Below, piece after piece: positions 17,401 through 25,857 of a stretch of 64,000 nucleotides of DNA. The position numbers and the translations under genes were made by a program. The notes under the pieces were generated by a model. The model saw only the letters and a program-made list of their open reading frames with translations. It had not been told where the DNA came from and ran no database searches. Every line of letters begins with the position of its first letter. The first letter of the stretch is position 1. The stretch spans positions 1,364,001 through 1,428,000 of the forward strand of contig NZ_CP090976.1 of assembly GCF_021513235.1 (NCBI RefSeq), read 5' to 3'. The stretch comes from Kaistella sp. 97-N-M2. Lineage in GTDB: Bacteria > Bacteroidota > Bacteroidia > Flavobacteriales > Weeksellaceae.

Positions 17401-19527
17401 ATGACCAAAATATCTGCTGCAGTTATTGCATTGTTCTGTTCGCAATTCTACTTTTCCCAGGAAAAATCCACCTCTAACACGAAAGAAAAACAAATTGAAG
17501 GTGTTGTTATTACGAAAACTAAAAAGGCCGTCGAGCAGAAAGCAGACCGTACCATCTTCGATTTCTCTGAACAGCCCAGTTTAAATTCCGGAACGGTGAT
17601 GGAAGGTATGAAAAAATTACCCGGCCTCATTGTTTCCGATGTGGCGGGAATGCTGTATCAGGGCAAGCAGCTCGCGGTTTATATGGACGGAAGACCGCTT
17701 AATATTTCGAGCAATGAACTGAATTCTTTTTTGGAAGGTATGCCTGCAAATTCTGTGGAACGAATTGAGATCATCACGCAGCCCGGCGCGGAATTTCCCG
17801 CAACTTCCGGCGGCGCCATCATGAACATCATCACGAACAAAAATTCAAAAAAATATTTAACCGCAACCTATTCCGGCAACTACAGCTTTACAAATGACGA
17901 TAAATTCCGCAGCAGAACCGGAAATTCCATCAATTTAAACGCAAGAAACAAATATTTTGGCTGGCAGATCAACGCTGGACAAAATTACCGCGAAAGTTTG
18001 ATGGACTCGAATCAGGATAATCTGGCCTTCATCAACTCAGACCGAATAAACCGCGGAATTTTTGCGAAAACAGCTGTCACAATCGATCTTGGTCTCGACC
18101 GGTTGCTGTTGAATTATGATTTTTATAAAAATGGCGGCGATACCAATAATGCAAGTTCCGGAATCTACGAGGGAAATCCATATACTCAAAATTCGTATAG
18201 CGATTCCGAAAATTACAGGAACGATGCGGTTTTAATGTATCAGAAAAAATTTAATGATAAGGCGCAGAAACTGGATTTCAAAGCGTCGTATTCCCAGGCC
18301 GATTCGCAGTTCGATCAGCAAAATGCGGCGCAGGCGCAAAATGTTCTCGATAATTCCTCAGTGATGCGCGTGTCTAATTTCAAGGTTGATTATTCTCAAC
18401 CTTTAAAAATTTTGGATGAGGGGAAAGTGAGTTTCGGTGGTCTTTATGAAAAACAAAATTACAAAACGGCGAGTTTTAATTCGCTTAACTTAGACTATCA
18501 AAAATTAAATGCCGCCGCTTATCTGGAATTTAAGGCGACGTTGAAAAAGATGGATTTTATCCTCGGAACGCGCGCGGAAGATTACGATATTTCCGGCACA
18601 ACCTACAATTACCGCAATAACCGCTATGAAGCTTTAACGGATTTTAAAAAGTTTAAATTTTTCCCCAACGCGAGTTTGCAGTATAATTTTGCGAAACAGG
18701 TTTATTTTGCGTTGAATTATAACAAGAAAATTTCTTTGCCGAGTATTTCCGTCTTAAATCCGAATAACACCACGTTTTCCGGACCCAATTCTCAGTCTTC
18801 CGGAAATCCCAATCTGCAGCCCACTATTTTTGATAATTTCGAAGCGAAATTAAGTGCCGTCGATTATGTTTTTATCGGATATAACGTGAGTGTCGCGAAA
18901 AACCAGGTCGTACAGAAGATCAGCCGCGAGCGCGATGTCATCAGCAATTCGCAGGACAATGTTTCGGAACTGAAGATCCATAACTTCAATGTAGGATTTC
19001 CCATTCCGTTCGCCATTTTCAATACGCCGTTGAAAGAGCTGATGAAGTTCGACATGAATCCCGATAAACTGAATTTTGTGTACATTTATTCTGCTTATCA
19101 ACTGCACGAATTGCCGGATATCAGTACAAAAGGTTTTTGGGTTTTCAACTTTATGGCGCAGATTATATTGCCGAAAGACATCACATTTGTTGCGAATTAC
19201 AATTATCTGACGCCGAACGGAAATTACTATTATTTCGTGGCAGATAAACCTTTCAGCAATTCTTTAAACGTGAACATTTCCAAAAAATTCATGGACGAAA
19301 GACTGAACATTTCGCTCTTCGCGGATGATGTTTTCAATACGCAGGAAACGGCGCTTCATTCGGTTTCCGCCGTGCCGAATGTGTATTTGTCCAGCAAAAA
19401 CGACTCGCGGAAATTTGGTATTTCTGTCAATTATAAGATTCCGACGAAGAATAAAAATGCGAAGATAGATCCCAATTTGTTGGATAAAGAGAAGAAGGAA
19501 GACGCGGGTTTAATTCCGGGCCAGTAG
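17401..19527 (+). CDS. Outer-membrane beta-barrel protein, TonB-receptor-like
   Basis: A 708-residue protein with a short signal peptide (cleavage near SQFYFSQ, residues 14-20). A plug-like region holds GVVITKTKK, then MKKLPGLIVSDVAG and VERIEIITQPGAEF with SGGAIMNIITNK (about 35-150), followed by a long barrel. The family is the OMP_b-brl_3 type, relatives of TonB-dependent receptors. The usual N-terminal carboxypeptidase-like domain is absent. The C-terminus extends past the barrel with a Lys/Asp-rich tail. No riboswitch or partner gene hints at a substrate. The 153 bases between the aconitase terminator and this gene show no clear promoter. Confidence 0.82.
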   Translation: MTKISAAVIALFCSQFYFSQEKSTSNTKEKQIEGVVITKTKKAVEQKADRTIFDFSEQPSLNSGTVMEGMKKLPGLIVSDVAGMLYQGKQLAVYMDGRPLNISSNELNSFLEGMPANSVERIEIITQPGAEFPATSGGAIMNIITNKNSKKYLTATYSGNYSFTNDDKFRSRTGNSINLNARNKYFGWQINAGQNYRESLMDSNQDNLAFINSDRINRGIFAKTAVTIDLGLDRLLLNYDFYKNGGDTNNASSGIYEGNPYTQNSYSDSENYRNDAVLMYQKKFNDKAQKLDFKASYSQADSQFDQQNAAQAQNVLDNSSVMRVSNFKVDYSQPLKILDEGKVSFGGLYEKQNYKTASFNSLNLDYQKLNAAAYLEFKATLKKMDFILGTRAEDYDISGTTYNYRNNRYEALTDFKKFKFFPNASLQYNFAKQVYFALNYNKKISLPSISVLNPNNTTFSGPNSQSSGNPNLQPTIFDNFEAKLSAVDYVFIGYNVSVAKNQVVQKISRERDVISNSQDNVSELKIHNFNVGFPIPFAIFNTPLKELMKFDMNPDKLNFVYIYSAYQLHELPDISTKGFWVFNFMAQIILPKDITFVANYNYLTPNGNYYYFVADKPFSNSLNVNISKKFMDERLNISLFADDVFNTQETALHSVSAVPNVYLSSKNDSRKFGISVNYKIPTKNKNAKIDPNLLDKEKKEDAGLIPGQ

Positions 19528-19532
19528 ATTTT

Positions 19533-19569
19533 GCTAAAATAACCGTTCAGAAATCTGTGGTTTTTTAGC
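19533..19569. terminator. Hairpin terminator between convergent genes
   Basis: GCTAAAA(T)AACC at 19533-19544 pairs with GGTTTTTTAGC at 19559-19569 with one bulge, and CAG/CTG continues the stem inside the loop. It separates the barrel-protein gene from the RluA gene and contains T or A runs on both sides. Confidence 0.55.
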
Positions 19570-19574
19570 GAACA

Positions 19575-20252
19575 TTAATCTTCGCAAGCCTGCCATATCA
19601 CATCGTTCTGCGGAACTTTCGCCACAATTATTGTCTTTTCATTCGTCACCGGATGGATAAATTCTAATTTTCTGGCGTGAAGGTGAATGCCGCCGTCGGG
19701 ATTGGAGCGCGGCGAGCCATATTTTAAGTCGCCTTTAATCGGTGCGCCAATCTTTGCCAACTGTGCCCGAATCTGATGATGCCGGCCGGTTTCCAGATCC
19801 ACTTCCAGCAACTGAAAATTATCTAAGGTTTTGATGATTTCGTAATTGAGAATGGCTTCTTTCGCGCCGTCCGTCACTTTTGGGAAAACAGTGGATTTGT
19901 TATTCTTTTCGTTTTTTTGAAGGTAATGGATAAGGCGTTGCGCGTGCGGAATTTCTACTTTCGGCACCACGGCCCAATAGGTTTTTTTAATGTCGCGGTT
20001 CTTCACCATCTGCGTTAAACGTGAAAGTGCTTTCGACGTTTTTGCATAAATTACGAGACCGGAAGTCGGGCGGTCGATGCGGTGAACGAGGCCTAAGAAA
20101 ACGTTTCCGGGTTTGTGATCTCGAACTTTAATAAAATCTTTAAGCAGATCGAGCAAAGAAAGATCGCCGGTTTTATCGCCCTGAACGAGCTGCCCGGCTT
20201 TTTTATTGATGACCAAAAGATGGTTGTCTTCGAAAACGATTTGTTCCTGCAT
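19575..20252 (-). CDS. RluA-family RNA pseudouridine synthase
   Basis: A 225-residue single-domain pseudouridine synthase. The catalytic motif HRIDRPTSG is near residue 60, with the active aspartate in it; the RHHQIRAQLAKIG and GDLKYG motifs of the RluA branch follow at about 160-180. There is no S4 domain. It modifies rRNA or tRNA uridines, but the exact site cannot be assigned. It stands 65 bases downstream of the Nudix gene on the same strand. Confidence 0.9.
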   Translation of the reverse strand: MQEQIVFEDNHLLVINKKAGQLVQGDKTGDLSLLDLLKDFIKVRDHKPGNVFLGLVHRIDRPTSGLVIYAKTSKALSRLTQMVKNRDIKKTYWAVVPKVEIPHAQRLIHYLQKNEKNNKSTVFPKVTDGAKEAILNYEIIKTLDNFQLLEVDLETGRHHQIRAQLAKIGAPIKGDLKYGSPRSNPDGGIHLHARKLEFIHPVTNEKTIIVAKVPQNDVIWQACED

Positions 20253-20317
20253 AATGGATTTTTACCGACGACAAATTTACGGTAAAAAGATCAACAATTT
20301 TGATTGGAAAAGTTTTC

Positions 20318-20830
20318 TCAGGCCCGGAGATAGTTCTTCAGAAAAAGTCGCTGCGAATCGAAAGCCAGATCCTCCAGGTTAAGATCCTCTTTTTTAAGCC
20401 AAATGGTTTCAGAAATCTCCGAAACCTCCATTTCAACGTCGAATTTTTCTGAAACTTCGTATTCGTAAAAAAGATCTAAAGTGTTGTACAGAATGTTTTT
20501 GTATTCGTACGTGTTTGGTAAACTGGCTAGATATTTCAAGTCGGAAATCGGCACCTCAATTTTCATTTCTTCAAAAAGCTCGCGCACGCAAGTTTCTTCG
20601 GCGCTTTCTTTCGGATCTACAAATCCGCCGGGCAGATCCAGTTTTCCTTTTTTCGGTTCCTGATTTCTGCGTGTGAAGAGAAATTCATCCTTAAATTTTA
20701 TCAATACCGCAACAGCTCCGGCGACATTATGAAAGAGAACGTAATCGCAGTGGGAGCAGGACCACATTTTTTCGCCGTCCCATTGTAAAGTTTCGTGCCC
20801 GCATTTTGGACAAAATTTCAGAAATTCCAT
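20318..20830 (-). CDS. Nudix hydrolase with N-terminal zinc ribbon
   Basis: A 170-residue protein. An N-terminal zinc ribbon has CPKC at residues 7-10 and CSHC near 26-29. The Nudix box follows as GGFVDPKESAEETCVRELFE, then E-M-K, near 70-90; the usual glycine after EE is replaced. The zinc ribbon resembles NudC/NADH pyrophosphatases, but the protein is much shorter. The gene is adjacent to xerD, one base apart, and likely cotranscribed. Confidence 0.85.
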   Translation of the reverse strand: MEFLKFCPKCGHETLQWDGEKMWSCSHCDYVLFHNVAGAVAVLIKFKDEFLFTRRNQEPKKGKLDLPGGFVDPKESAEETCVRELFEEMKIEVPISDLKYLASLPNTYEYKNILYNTLDLFYEYEVSEKFDVEMEVSEISETIWLKKEDLNLEDLAFDSQRLFLKNYLRA

Positions 20831-21739
20831 TTAAACTTTATTTCGCGGATGGTAGTTAAGAATGACGTCACGCAATTCTTCGTTTTTTAAATGGGTGTAG
20901 ATTTCGGTCGTTGTGATGCTCGAATGGCCCAACATTTCCTGAATGTACCGCAGATCCGCACCGTTTTGTAAAAGATGCGTTGCGAAGGAATGACGGAAGG
21001 TGTGAGGCGAGATTTTCTTGTTGATGCCAGCTTTCTCAGTGAGTTCTTTAATAATAATAAAGACAATAACGCGGGACATGGCGGAGCCGCGGCTGTTCAA
21101 AAACAAAATATCTTCGCATTTTTTATTTATTTTATATTTAGAGCGAATGTTGTTAATGTAATCTCTAATAAGCGAAGAAGTATAGACGGCTAAGGGAACA
21201 AAACGTGTTTTATCACCTTTACCTTCCACTTTTAAATAAGATTCTTTAAAATTAATATTGGAAATTTTCAGATCGATGAGTTCGGAAACGCGCAGGCCGC
21301 AGCCGTATAAGACTTCAATCATGCACTGGTTTCTTTGTCCCAAATCGGTGGCTATATCGATGGCTTTGATGATTCGTTCCACATCTTCGAAACTTAAGGT
21401 ATCGGGGAGGTAAAGGCCTAATTTGGGACCTTCCAGCAAAGCGGCGGGATTATCGGTGCGAACTTCATCTTCTAAAAGATATTTAAAGAAAGATTTGATG
21501 GAGGAAATCCATCGGGCCTGGGAGCGCTCGCTGAATTTTTTCTTCGAAAGCTGAAAAAGATATTCCTGAATATTTTCGTAGGTAATTTGAAGAGGACCGG
21601 TATTGGACAGATCGAATTCTGCATAATCGCGAAGTTTTCGGATGTCTCTTAAATAAGCGTCAAGTGTATTGTCTGAAAAATTTCTCTCAAATTTCAGGAA
21701 ATTTTCAAAATCTTTTATTTTTTCATCCCAAGTGATCAT
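20831..21739 (-). CDS. xerD: Site-specific tyrosine recombinase XerD
   Basis: A 302-residue chromosome-dimer-resolution recombinase. The SAM-like N-terminal domain covers about residues 5-95. The catalytic residues are all present: Arg in CGLRVSELI, Lys in GKGDKTR, HxxR in SPHTFRHSFATHLL, His in LGHSSITTTEIYTH and the nucleophile Tyr in the same segment. Gene length and the housekeeping neighbours (Nudix, dCMP deaminase) argue for the core XerD rather than a mobile-element integrase. Confidence 0.93.
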   Translation of the reverse strand: MITWDEKIKDFENFLKFERNFSDNTLDAYLRDIRKLRDYAEFDLSNTGPLQITYENIQEYLFQLSKKKFSERSQARWISSIKSFFKYLLEDEVRTDNPAALLEGPKLGLYLPDTLSFEDVERIIKAIDIATDLGQRNQCMIEVLYGCGLRVSELIDLKISNINFKESYLKVEGKGDKTRFVPLAVYTSSLIRDYINNIRSKYKINKKCEDILFLNSRGSAMSRVIVFIIIKELTEKAGINKKISPHTFRHSFATHLLQNGADLRYIQEMLGHSSITTTEIYTHLKNEELRDVILNYHPRNKV

Positions 21740-21751
21740 CTTCTTTAATTT

Positions 21752-22177
21752 TTATAGCAGTTCTTCTTTCGATATTTTCAGGAGAACAATGCCGTGATTT
21801 TTTAGAAAATCTATTCCGTCATTGTCGGAATATTCGTCTACATAAACCACTTTTTTTATCCCGGCCTGTAAAACAAGTTTGCTGCATTCTTTGCACGGAG
21901 ATAAAGTTAAATACAGTGTTGCATCTTTTGCAGACTGTGTAGAACCTGCCAATTTCAGGATAGCGTTGGCCTCTGCGTGCAAAACAAACCATTGCGTTTT
22001 CCCTGTTTCATCTTCGCAGCAGTTGTCGAATCCGGAAGGAGTGCCGTTATAGCCGTCGGAAATGATCATTCGGTCTTTTACAATGAGCGCTCCAACCTTT
22101 TTTCTTTTGCAATAAGACAACTTTGCCCATTCCATTGCCATTTTAAGGTAAGCTTTGTCGAATTTAGTTGGTTCCAA
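21752..22177 (-). CDS. dCMP deaminase family protein, TTG start
   Basis: A 141-residue zinc-dependent cytidylate deaminase, which makes dUMP for thymidylate synthesis. Zinc motifs are HAEANAIL near residue 68 and PCKECSKL near 94. The start is probably TTG at 22175-22177: a TAG stop lies two codons further up, and family-like sequence (KFDKAYLKMAMEWAKLSYC) begins at once. The first ATG would remove 12 residues. It is 12 bases upstream of xerD and likely in the same transcript. Confidence 0.9.
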   Translation of the reverse strand: MEPTKFDKAYLKMAMEWAKLSYCKRKKVGALIVKDRMIISDGYNGTPSGFDNCCEDETGKTQWFVLHAEANAILKLAGSTQSAKDATLYLTLSPCKECSKLVLQAGIKKVVYVDEYSDNDGIDFLKNHGIVLLKISKEELL

Positions 22178-22233
22178 AATCTACTATTTTTCTAATTATT
22201 TTGCTTTAAAAGTTGCTGCGAGAAGAATTCGGC

Positions 22234-23001
22234 CTAAAAGTTCGGTTTTCTTTTTTCCAGAAATGCCAAAACTCCCTCTTTCTTGTCTTTCATTTCGAAC
22301 AGTTCGCCGAAAGATTTTATTTCGGTCTCGTAACCGCTTGTTTTATCAAATTCGTTCACAGCGATAATTGCTTTTGAAATGCCCATTGGCGAGTTGCGCG
22401 AAATTAGCGCAGCCAATGCCTTTGTTTGTGGCAAAAGTTCTTCTAAACTAAAAACCTCGTTCACCAAGCCGATTTCTTTTGCTCGTTGCGCCGAAATCAT
22501 TTTTGCAGAAAATATGAGTTCGTTGGCCAAACCTTTACCAACCAGTTTTGGCAACCTTTGGGTGCCGCCGTAACCCGGAATTAGTCCTAAAGTCACTTCC
22601 GGTAAGCCCAGTTTAGCGTTCTCCGACGCATATCGGATGTGGCACGCCATGGCAAGTTCCAAACCGCCGCCCAGAGCAAAGCCATTAACGGCTGCTATTA
22701 CGGGTTTGCTTAGATTTTCTATTTTGTTGAAGAGAATGTTTTGGCCGTTTCGCGATAATTCCTCCGCAGCCTGAGTTCCAAAGTCGGAAAATTCTTTGAT
22801 GTCGGCGCCCGCAACGAAAGATTTTTCGCCGCTTCCGGTTAAGATGACGACCCTGATTTCTTTGTTGGAATCCAGTTCTCCAAAAGCCTCGCTCAGTTCC
22901 CGAATCGTTGCGGCATTCAGCGCATTCAAACTTTCCGGTCTGTTGATAGTAATTACCGCAGTTTTTTCTTCGATTTGGAGAATGATATTATCGTAATTCA
23001 T
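22234..23001 (-). CDS. Enoyl-CoA hydratase/isomerase family protein
   Basis: A 255-residue crotonase-fold enzyme. The oxyanion-hole motif AGADIKEF is near residue 64, GGGLELAMACH near 110 and LPEVTLGLIPGYGG near 134. Both glutamates used by true enoyl-CoA hydratases are present, so hydration of trans-2-enoyl-CoA in fatty-acid oxidation is likely. The C-terminal helix ends EKRKPNF, as in the family. It is monocistronic or at the head of the downstream minus-strand group. Confidence 0.9.
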   Translation of the reverse strand: MNYDNIILQIEEKTAVITINRPESLNALNAATIRELSEAFGELDSNKEIRVVILTGSGEKSFVAGADIKEFSDFGTQAAEELSRNGQNILFNKIENLSKPVIAAVNGFALGGGLELAMACHIRYASENAKLGLPEVTLGLIPGYGGTQRLPKLVGKGLANELIFSAKMISAQRAKEIGLVNEVFSLEELLPQTKALAALISRNSPMGISKAIIAVNEFDKTSGYETEIKSFGELFEMKDKKEGVLAFLEKRKPNF

Positions 23002-23094
23002 TTTTGAAATTAAAATTTTAAAGATGCAAAGTACTGTTTTTTTCTGACTCCGAAAAGGTTCGGCTGTGGCGCGGGAAAAATGTGTGACAGCGTT

Positions 23095-24594
23095 CTAAAA
23101 CTCAGTGCTTAACGAGTGCGTCATCATGTTCCCGTCAATATTTACCTGAAGACCCATCGCGATTTTCATTCCAAGTTCGATATTGGCGCGAAAGAAATGG
23201 CAAAGCTGGCGGTTGATGATCTCGTCTTTTTTCGGCCCCGAAATCCCTCTCATGGAAGTAACGATGTTTTGAATAAGATGCTCTCGCTGCTCCTGATTCA
23301 TGGCTTTCGTGAAGAGCAGACCAGGTTGCGTGTAATGATCGTCATCGTTTTCATTACGGTTAAAGTGCGCCACATTGGTACTGTCTAAATCGTATTCCAA
23401 ATTTTTGTAGGTGGCATCGGGCTGAATATCATCGAAACTGTTTGGAAAATAATTTGGGGCATCTTCGTAGTTGCGCGAATCTGCCATTGCTCCGTCCCGC
23501 TGATAATTATTGACTTCGAAAGGGCACCGGTTAACTTCCAAAAGATGTGCGTTCACGCCCACGCGGTAGCGCTGCGCATCTGGATAAGAAAATAATCTGC
23601 CCTGCAACATTTTGTCGGGGGAAAAACTGATGCCGGAAATTAAATTGGCGGGCGAAAAAGCAGCCTGTTCTACATGTGCAAAGAAGTTTTTCGGAATTTC
23701 ATTCAGTTCCATTTCGCCGACTTCAATTAAAGGAAATTCCTCATGAAACCAAACTTTCGTTACGTCGAAAGGATTCCAGCGAAATTCTTTTGCCTGTTCT
23801 TCCGTCATTACCTGAATAAAAAGCGTCCATTTCGGAAAGTTTCCTTTTTCGATGGCTTCTACCAAATCTTCCTGTGCAAAATCGGGATTTTCACCCTTCA
23901 TTTTCACTGCATCTTCTTGGGTGAAATTTTTTATTCCCTGTTGGGTCCGGAAATGGAATTTAACCCAAACACGCTCGTTACTATCGTTGATCATGGAGTA
24001 GGTGTGGGAACCAAATCCGTGCATATGTCTGTAGCCATGCGGCGTACCTCGATCCGACATTAAAACTAAAACCTGATGAAGCGATTCGGGATTGAAACTC
24101 CAAAAATCCCACATCATGGTCGCGCTCTTCAAATTTGTTTTTGGAACTCTTTTTTGGGTATGGATAAAATCTGGAAATTTTTTGGCGTCTTTAATAAAAA
24201 AGACGGGCGTGTTATTGCCAACCAGATCCCAGTTGCCGTCTTCCGTATAAAATTTCAGCGCAAAGCCGCGCGGATCTCTTTCTGTATCTGCACTGCCTTT
24301 TTCGCCGCCCACTGTAGAAAAACGGGCGAACATTCGGCATTCATTTCCAACTTTTGAAAACAGTTTTGCTTTGGTGTATTTGGAAATATCGTGCGTTACA
24401 GTGAACTTTCCGTAGGCACCGCTGCCTTTTGCGTGTACAATTCTTTCGGGAATTCTTTCCCGTACAAAATGTGCTAAATTTTCCTGTAAAATAAAGTCCT
24501 GTAATAAAACCGGACCTCGTGGTCCCACCGTTTGGGAATCCTGATGGTCGAAATAGGGTGCGCCGGAGCCGGAAGTGAGTTTTTTATTGGGCAT
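23095..24594 (-). CDS. katA: Catalase, heme-dependent monofunctional
   Basis: A 499-residue small-subunit (clade 3) catalase that breaks down hydrogen peroxide in the cytosol. The distal His is in VHAKGSGAYGKFTVTHD near residue 54, the Asn in DLVGNNTPVFF near 127, and the heme-ligating Tyr in RLFSYPDAQRYRVG near 337. There is no C-terminal flavodoxin-like domain. It is divergent from oxyR, and the intergenic region carries a tandem repeat, so peroxide induction by OxyR is expected. Confidence 0.95.
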   Translation of the reverse strand: MPNKKLTSGSGAPYFDHQDSQTVGPRGPVLLQDFILQENLAHFVRERIPERIVHAKGSGAYGKFTVTHDISKYTKAKLFSKVGNECRMFARFSTVGGEKGSADTERDPRGFALKFYTEDGNWDLVGNNTPVFFIKDAKKFPDFIHTQKRVPKTNLKSATMMWDFWSFNPESLHQVLVLMSDRGTPHGYRHMHGFGSHTYSMINDSNERVWVKFHFRTQQGIKNFTQEDAVKMKGENPDFAQEDLVEAIEKGNFPKWTLFIQVMTEEQAKEFRWNPFDVTKVWFHEEFPLIEVGEMELNEIPKNFFAHVEQAAFSPANLISGISFSPDKMLQGRLFSYPDAQRYRVGVNAHLLEVNRCPFEVNNYQRDGAMADSRNYEDAPNYFPNSFDDIQPDATYKNLEYDLDSTNVAHFNRNENDDDHYTQPGLLFTKAMNQEQREHLIQNIVTSMRGISGPKKDEIINRQLCHFFRANIELGMKIAMGLQVNIDGNMMTHSLSTEF

Positions 24595-24614
24595 TGAAGT
24601 AAGTTTTACGGTAC

Positions 24615-24622
24615 AAATTTAC
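24615..24622 (-). promoter_or_regulatory. -7 element of the catalase promoter
   Basis: CAAATTTA on the plus strand reads TAAATTTG on the minus strand, a perfect TAnnTTTG, 21 bases ahead of the catalase ATG. No TTTG lies at the usual -33 distance, as expected if the promoter needs an activator. Confidence 0.5.
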
Positions 24623-24663
24623 GGATTTCGGAAGTGAATTACCACGCTAAGCAAACGAAAATC

Positions 24664-24695
24664 AATATAACATAGTATAAATATAACATAGTATA
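24664..24695. repeat. Perfect tandem 16-bp repeat in the katA-oxyR intergenic region
   Basis: AATATAACATAGTATA occurs twice head to tail at 24664-24679 and 24680-24695 without mismatch. Each copy has a partial dyad, TATA-acatag-TATA. The second copy overlaps the -7 element of the oxyR promoter and the array is about 42 bases upstream of the catalase -7 element. The position suits an OxyR operator that represses oxyR and activates katA; this is inference. Confidence 0.8.
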
Positions 24696-24699
24696 TTTG
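24692..24699 (+). promoter_or_regulatory. -7 element of the oxyR promoter
   Basis: TATATTTG matches TAnnTTTG and lies 19 bases before the oxyR ATG. It shares four bases with the second 16-bp repeat. Confidence 0.5.
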
Positions 24700-24717
24700 T
24701 ATAGATAAAATTAATTT

Positions 24718-25665
24718 ATGAACATTCAGCAACTGGAGTATTTAATCGCCGTTAACAAATATAAACATTTCGGTAAAGCCGCGCAGGCCTGTTTCATTAC
24801 GCAGCCAACACTGAGCGCGATGATACAAAAATTTGAGGATGAGCTCGACGTGAAGATTTTCGACCGAACTACACATCCTATCCGTACAACCGATATTGGA
24901 GTGCAGATTATCGAGGAAGCCAAAACAGTGATCGACGCCGTAAATGAACTCAAGAATAAAGCCTCGCTTCTTAACAATGTTTTGGCCGGCAAACTTAACC
25001 TTGGTATTATTCCCACTGTGTCGAGTTTTATATTGCCGTCGGAGATTTTTGATTTTTTAAAGGAAAATCCGAAAATTGAGCTGAATGTGAAGGAAATGAC
25101 CACTGATAACATTATAAAATCGCTGAAATCGGGCGAACTCGATGCCGGGATAATTTCCACGCCTTACGATGCAGCAAGTGAGTTTTATCAGGATTTTCTT
25201 TTTAATGAAGAACTCATGATTTATTCCTCCGACATTGATTCTAAAAAAGATTCCTTTGTAATTCCGGAAGAGATCGATACAAACAAAGTTTGGCTTTTAG
25301 AAGAAGGAAACTGTTTGAAAACGCAGTTTGAGAACATTTGTAATTTAAAAGAAAACTCCCTAAAGCCCAAAAACCTGGAGTTTTTAGCGTCCAACATCAA
25401 CACTTTAATTCAAATGGTGGATAAAGTGGGCGGAATTACAATTTTGCCCGAACTGGCGATTCCGCAACTTTCAGAAATTCAAAAAAATAAAATTTCGAGG
25501 TTCCGTAAGCCTTTCCCCTTCCGCGAGATCAGTTTAATTTACTACAAGCCCACGTATAAACAGAAGATTTTAAGTGAAATGGCGACTTCCATCAAAAATT
25601 CTTTGAAAGAAAAATTAAATTATAATAAGCTTCCGGAGGACTTCGAAAGCATTAAACCGCAATGA
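24718..25665 (+). CDS. oxyR: Hydrogen peroxide-inducible LysR-type regulator OxyR
   Basis: A 315-residue LysR regulator. The helix-turn-helix is at about residues 18-40 (FGKAAQACFITQPTLSAMIQ) and the effector-binding fold at about 90-300. Cysteines fall at 199 and 208 with eight residues between, the same numbers and spacing as the redox pair of E. coli OxyR. This supports peroxide sensing by disulfide formation. It is divergent from catalase with the 16-bp repeats in between. The protein is a little longer at the C-terminus than the E. coli one. Confidence 0.92.
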   Translation: MNIQQLEYLIAVNKYKHFGKAAQACFITQPTLSAMIQKFEDELDVKIFDRTTHPIRTTDIGVQIIEEAKTVIDAVNELKNKASLLNNVLAGKLNLGIIPTVSSFILPSEIFDFLKENPKIELNVKEMTTDNIIKSLKSGELDAGIISTPYDAASEFYQDFLFNEELMIYSSDIDSKKDSFVIPEEIDTNKVWLLEEGNCLKTQFENICNLKENSLKPKNLEFLASNINTLIQMVDKVGGITILPELAIPQLSEIQKNKISRFRKPFPFREISLIYYKPTYKQKILSEMATSIKNSLKEKLNYNKLPEDFESIKPQ

Positions 25666-25685
25666 TTTTTATTACCTGCGTAAAT

Positions 25686-25716
25686 TTTGCGGTTCGGTAA
25701 ATACTCTTTAAATTTG
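25686..25716 (+). promoter_or_regulatory. Promoter of the metK transcript
   Basis: TTTG at 25686-25689 and TAAATTTG at 25709-25716 are exactly 19 nt apart, a full consensus match. Transcription would start near 25723, just before the riboswitch. Confidence 0.75.
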
Positions 25717-25730
25717 CAACCGAATAACTT

Positions 25731-25783
25731 CGCGAGGAAAAATTTGAACTGATTGCAACCTCTCAAAAAAATGCTAAAACAGA
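25731..25783 (+). ncRNA. SAM-II-like riboswitch upstream of metK
   Basis: GAGG (25734-25737) pairs with CCTC (25759-25762) as P1. The loop ends with CTG (25749-25751) and GCA (25755-25757), which pair as a pseudoknot with CAG (25780-25782) and TGC (25772-25774). The order P1 loop, ATTGCA, P1', A-run, TGCTAAAA is the conserved layout of the SAM-II class. It sits between a perfect promoter and metK, so feedback by S-adenosylmethionine is the natural reading. The related SAM-V class is a close alternative. Confidence 0.75.
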
Positions 25784-25857
25784 ATTTCTATTTTAGTTTC
25801 TTTTGTAATCACTTCCCTTTTTCTTTAAAAATTAATTTTTTAAAAAACAAAAGAAAT

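Noticed and set aside
20831..21739. Tyrosine recombinase as sign of a mobile element
   Set aside because: It has XerD length and motifs, sits among housekeeping genes and has no repeats or cargo around it.
25753..25857. 35 extra residues at the metK N-terminus
   Set aside because: The start would be TTG and the extension translates the riboswitch; MetK homology starts at the ATG at 25858.
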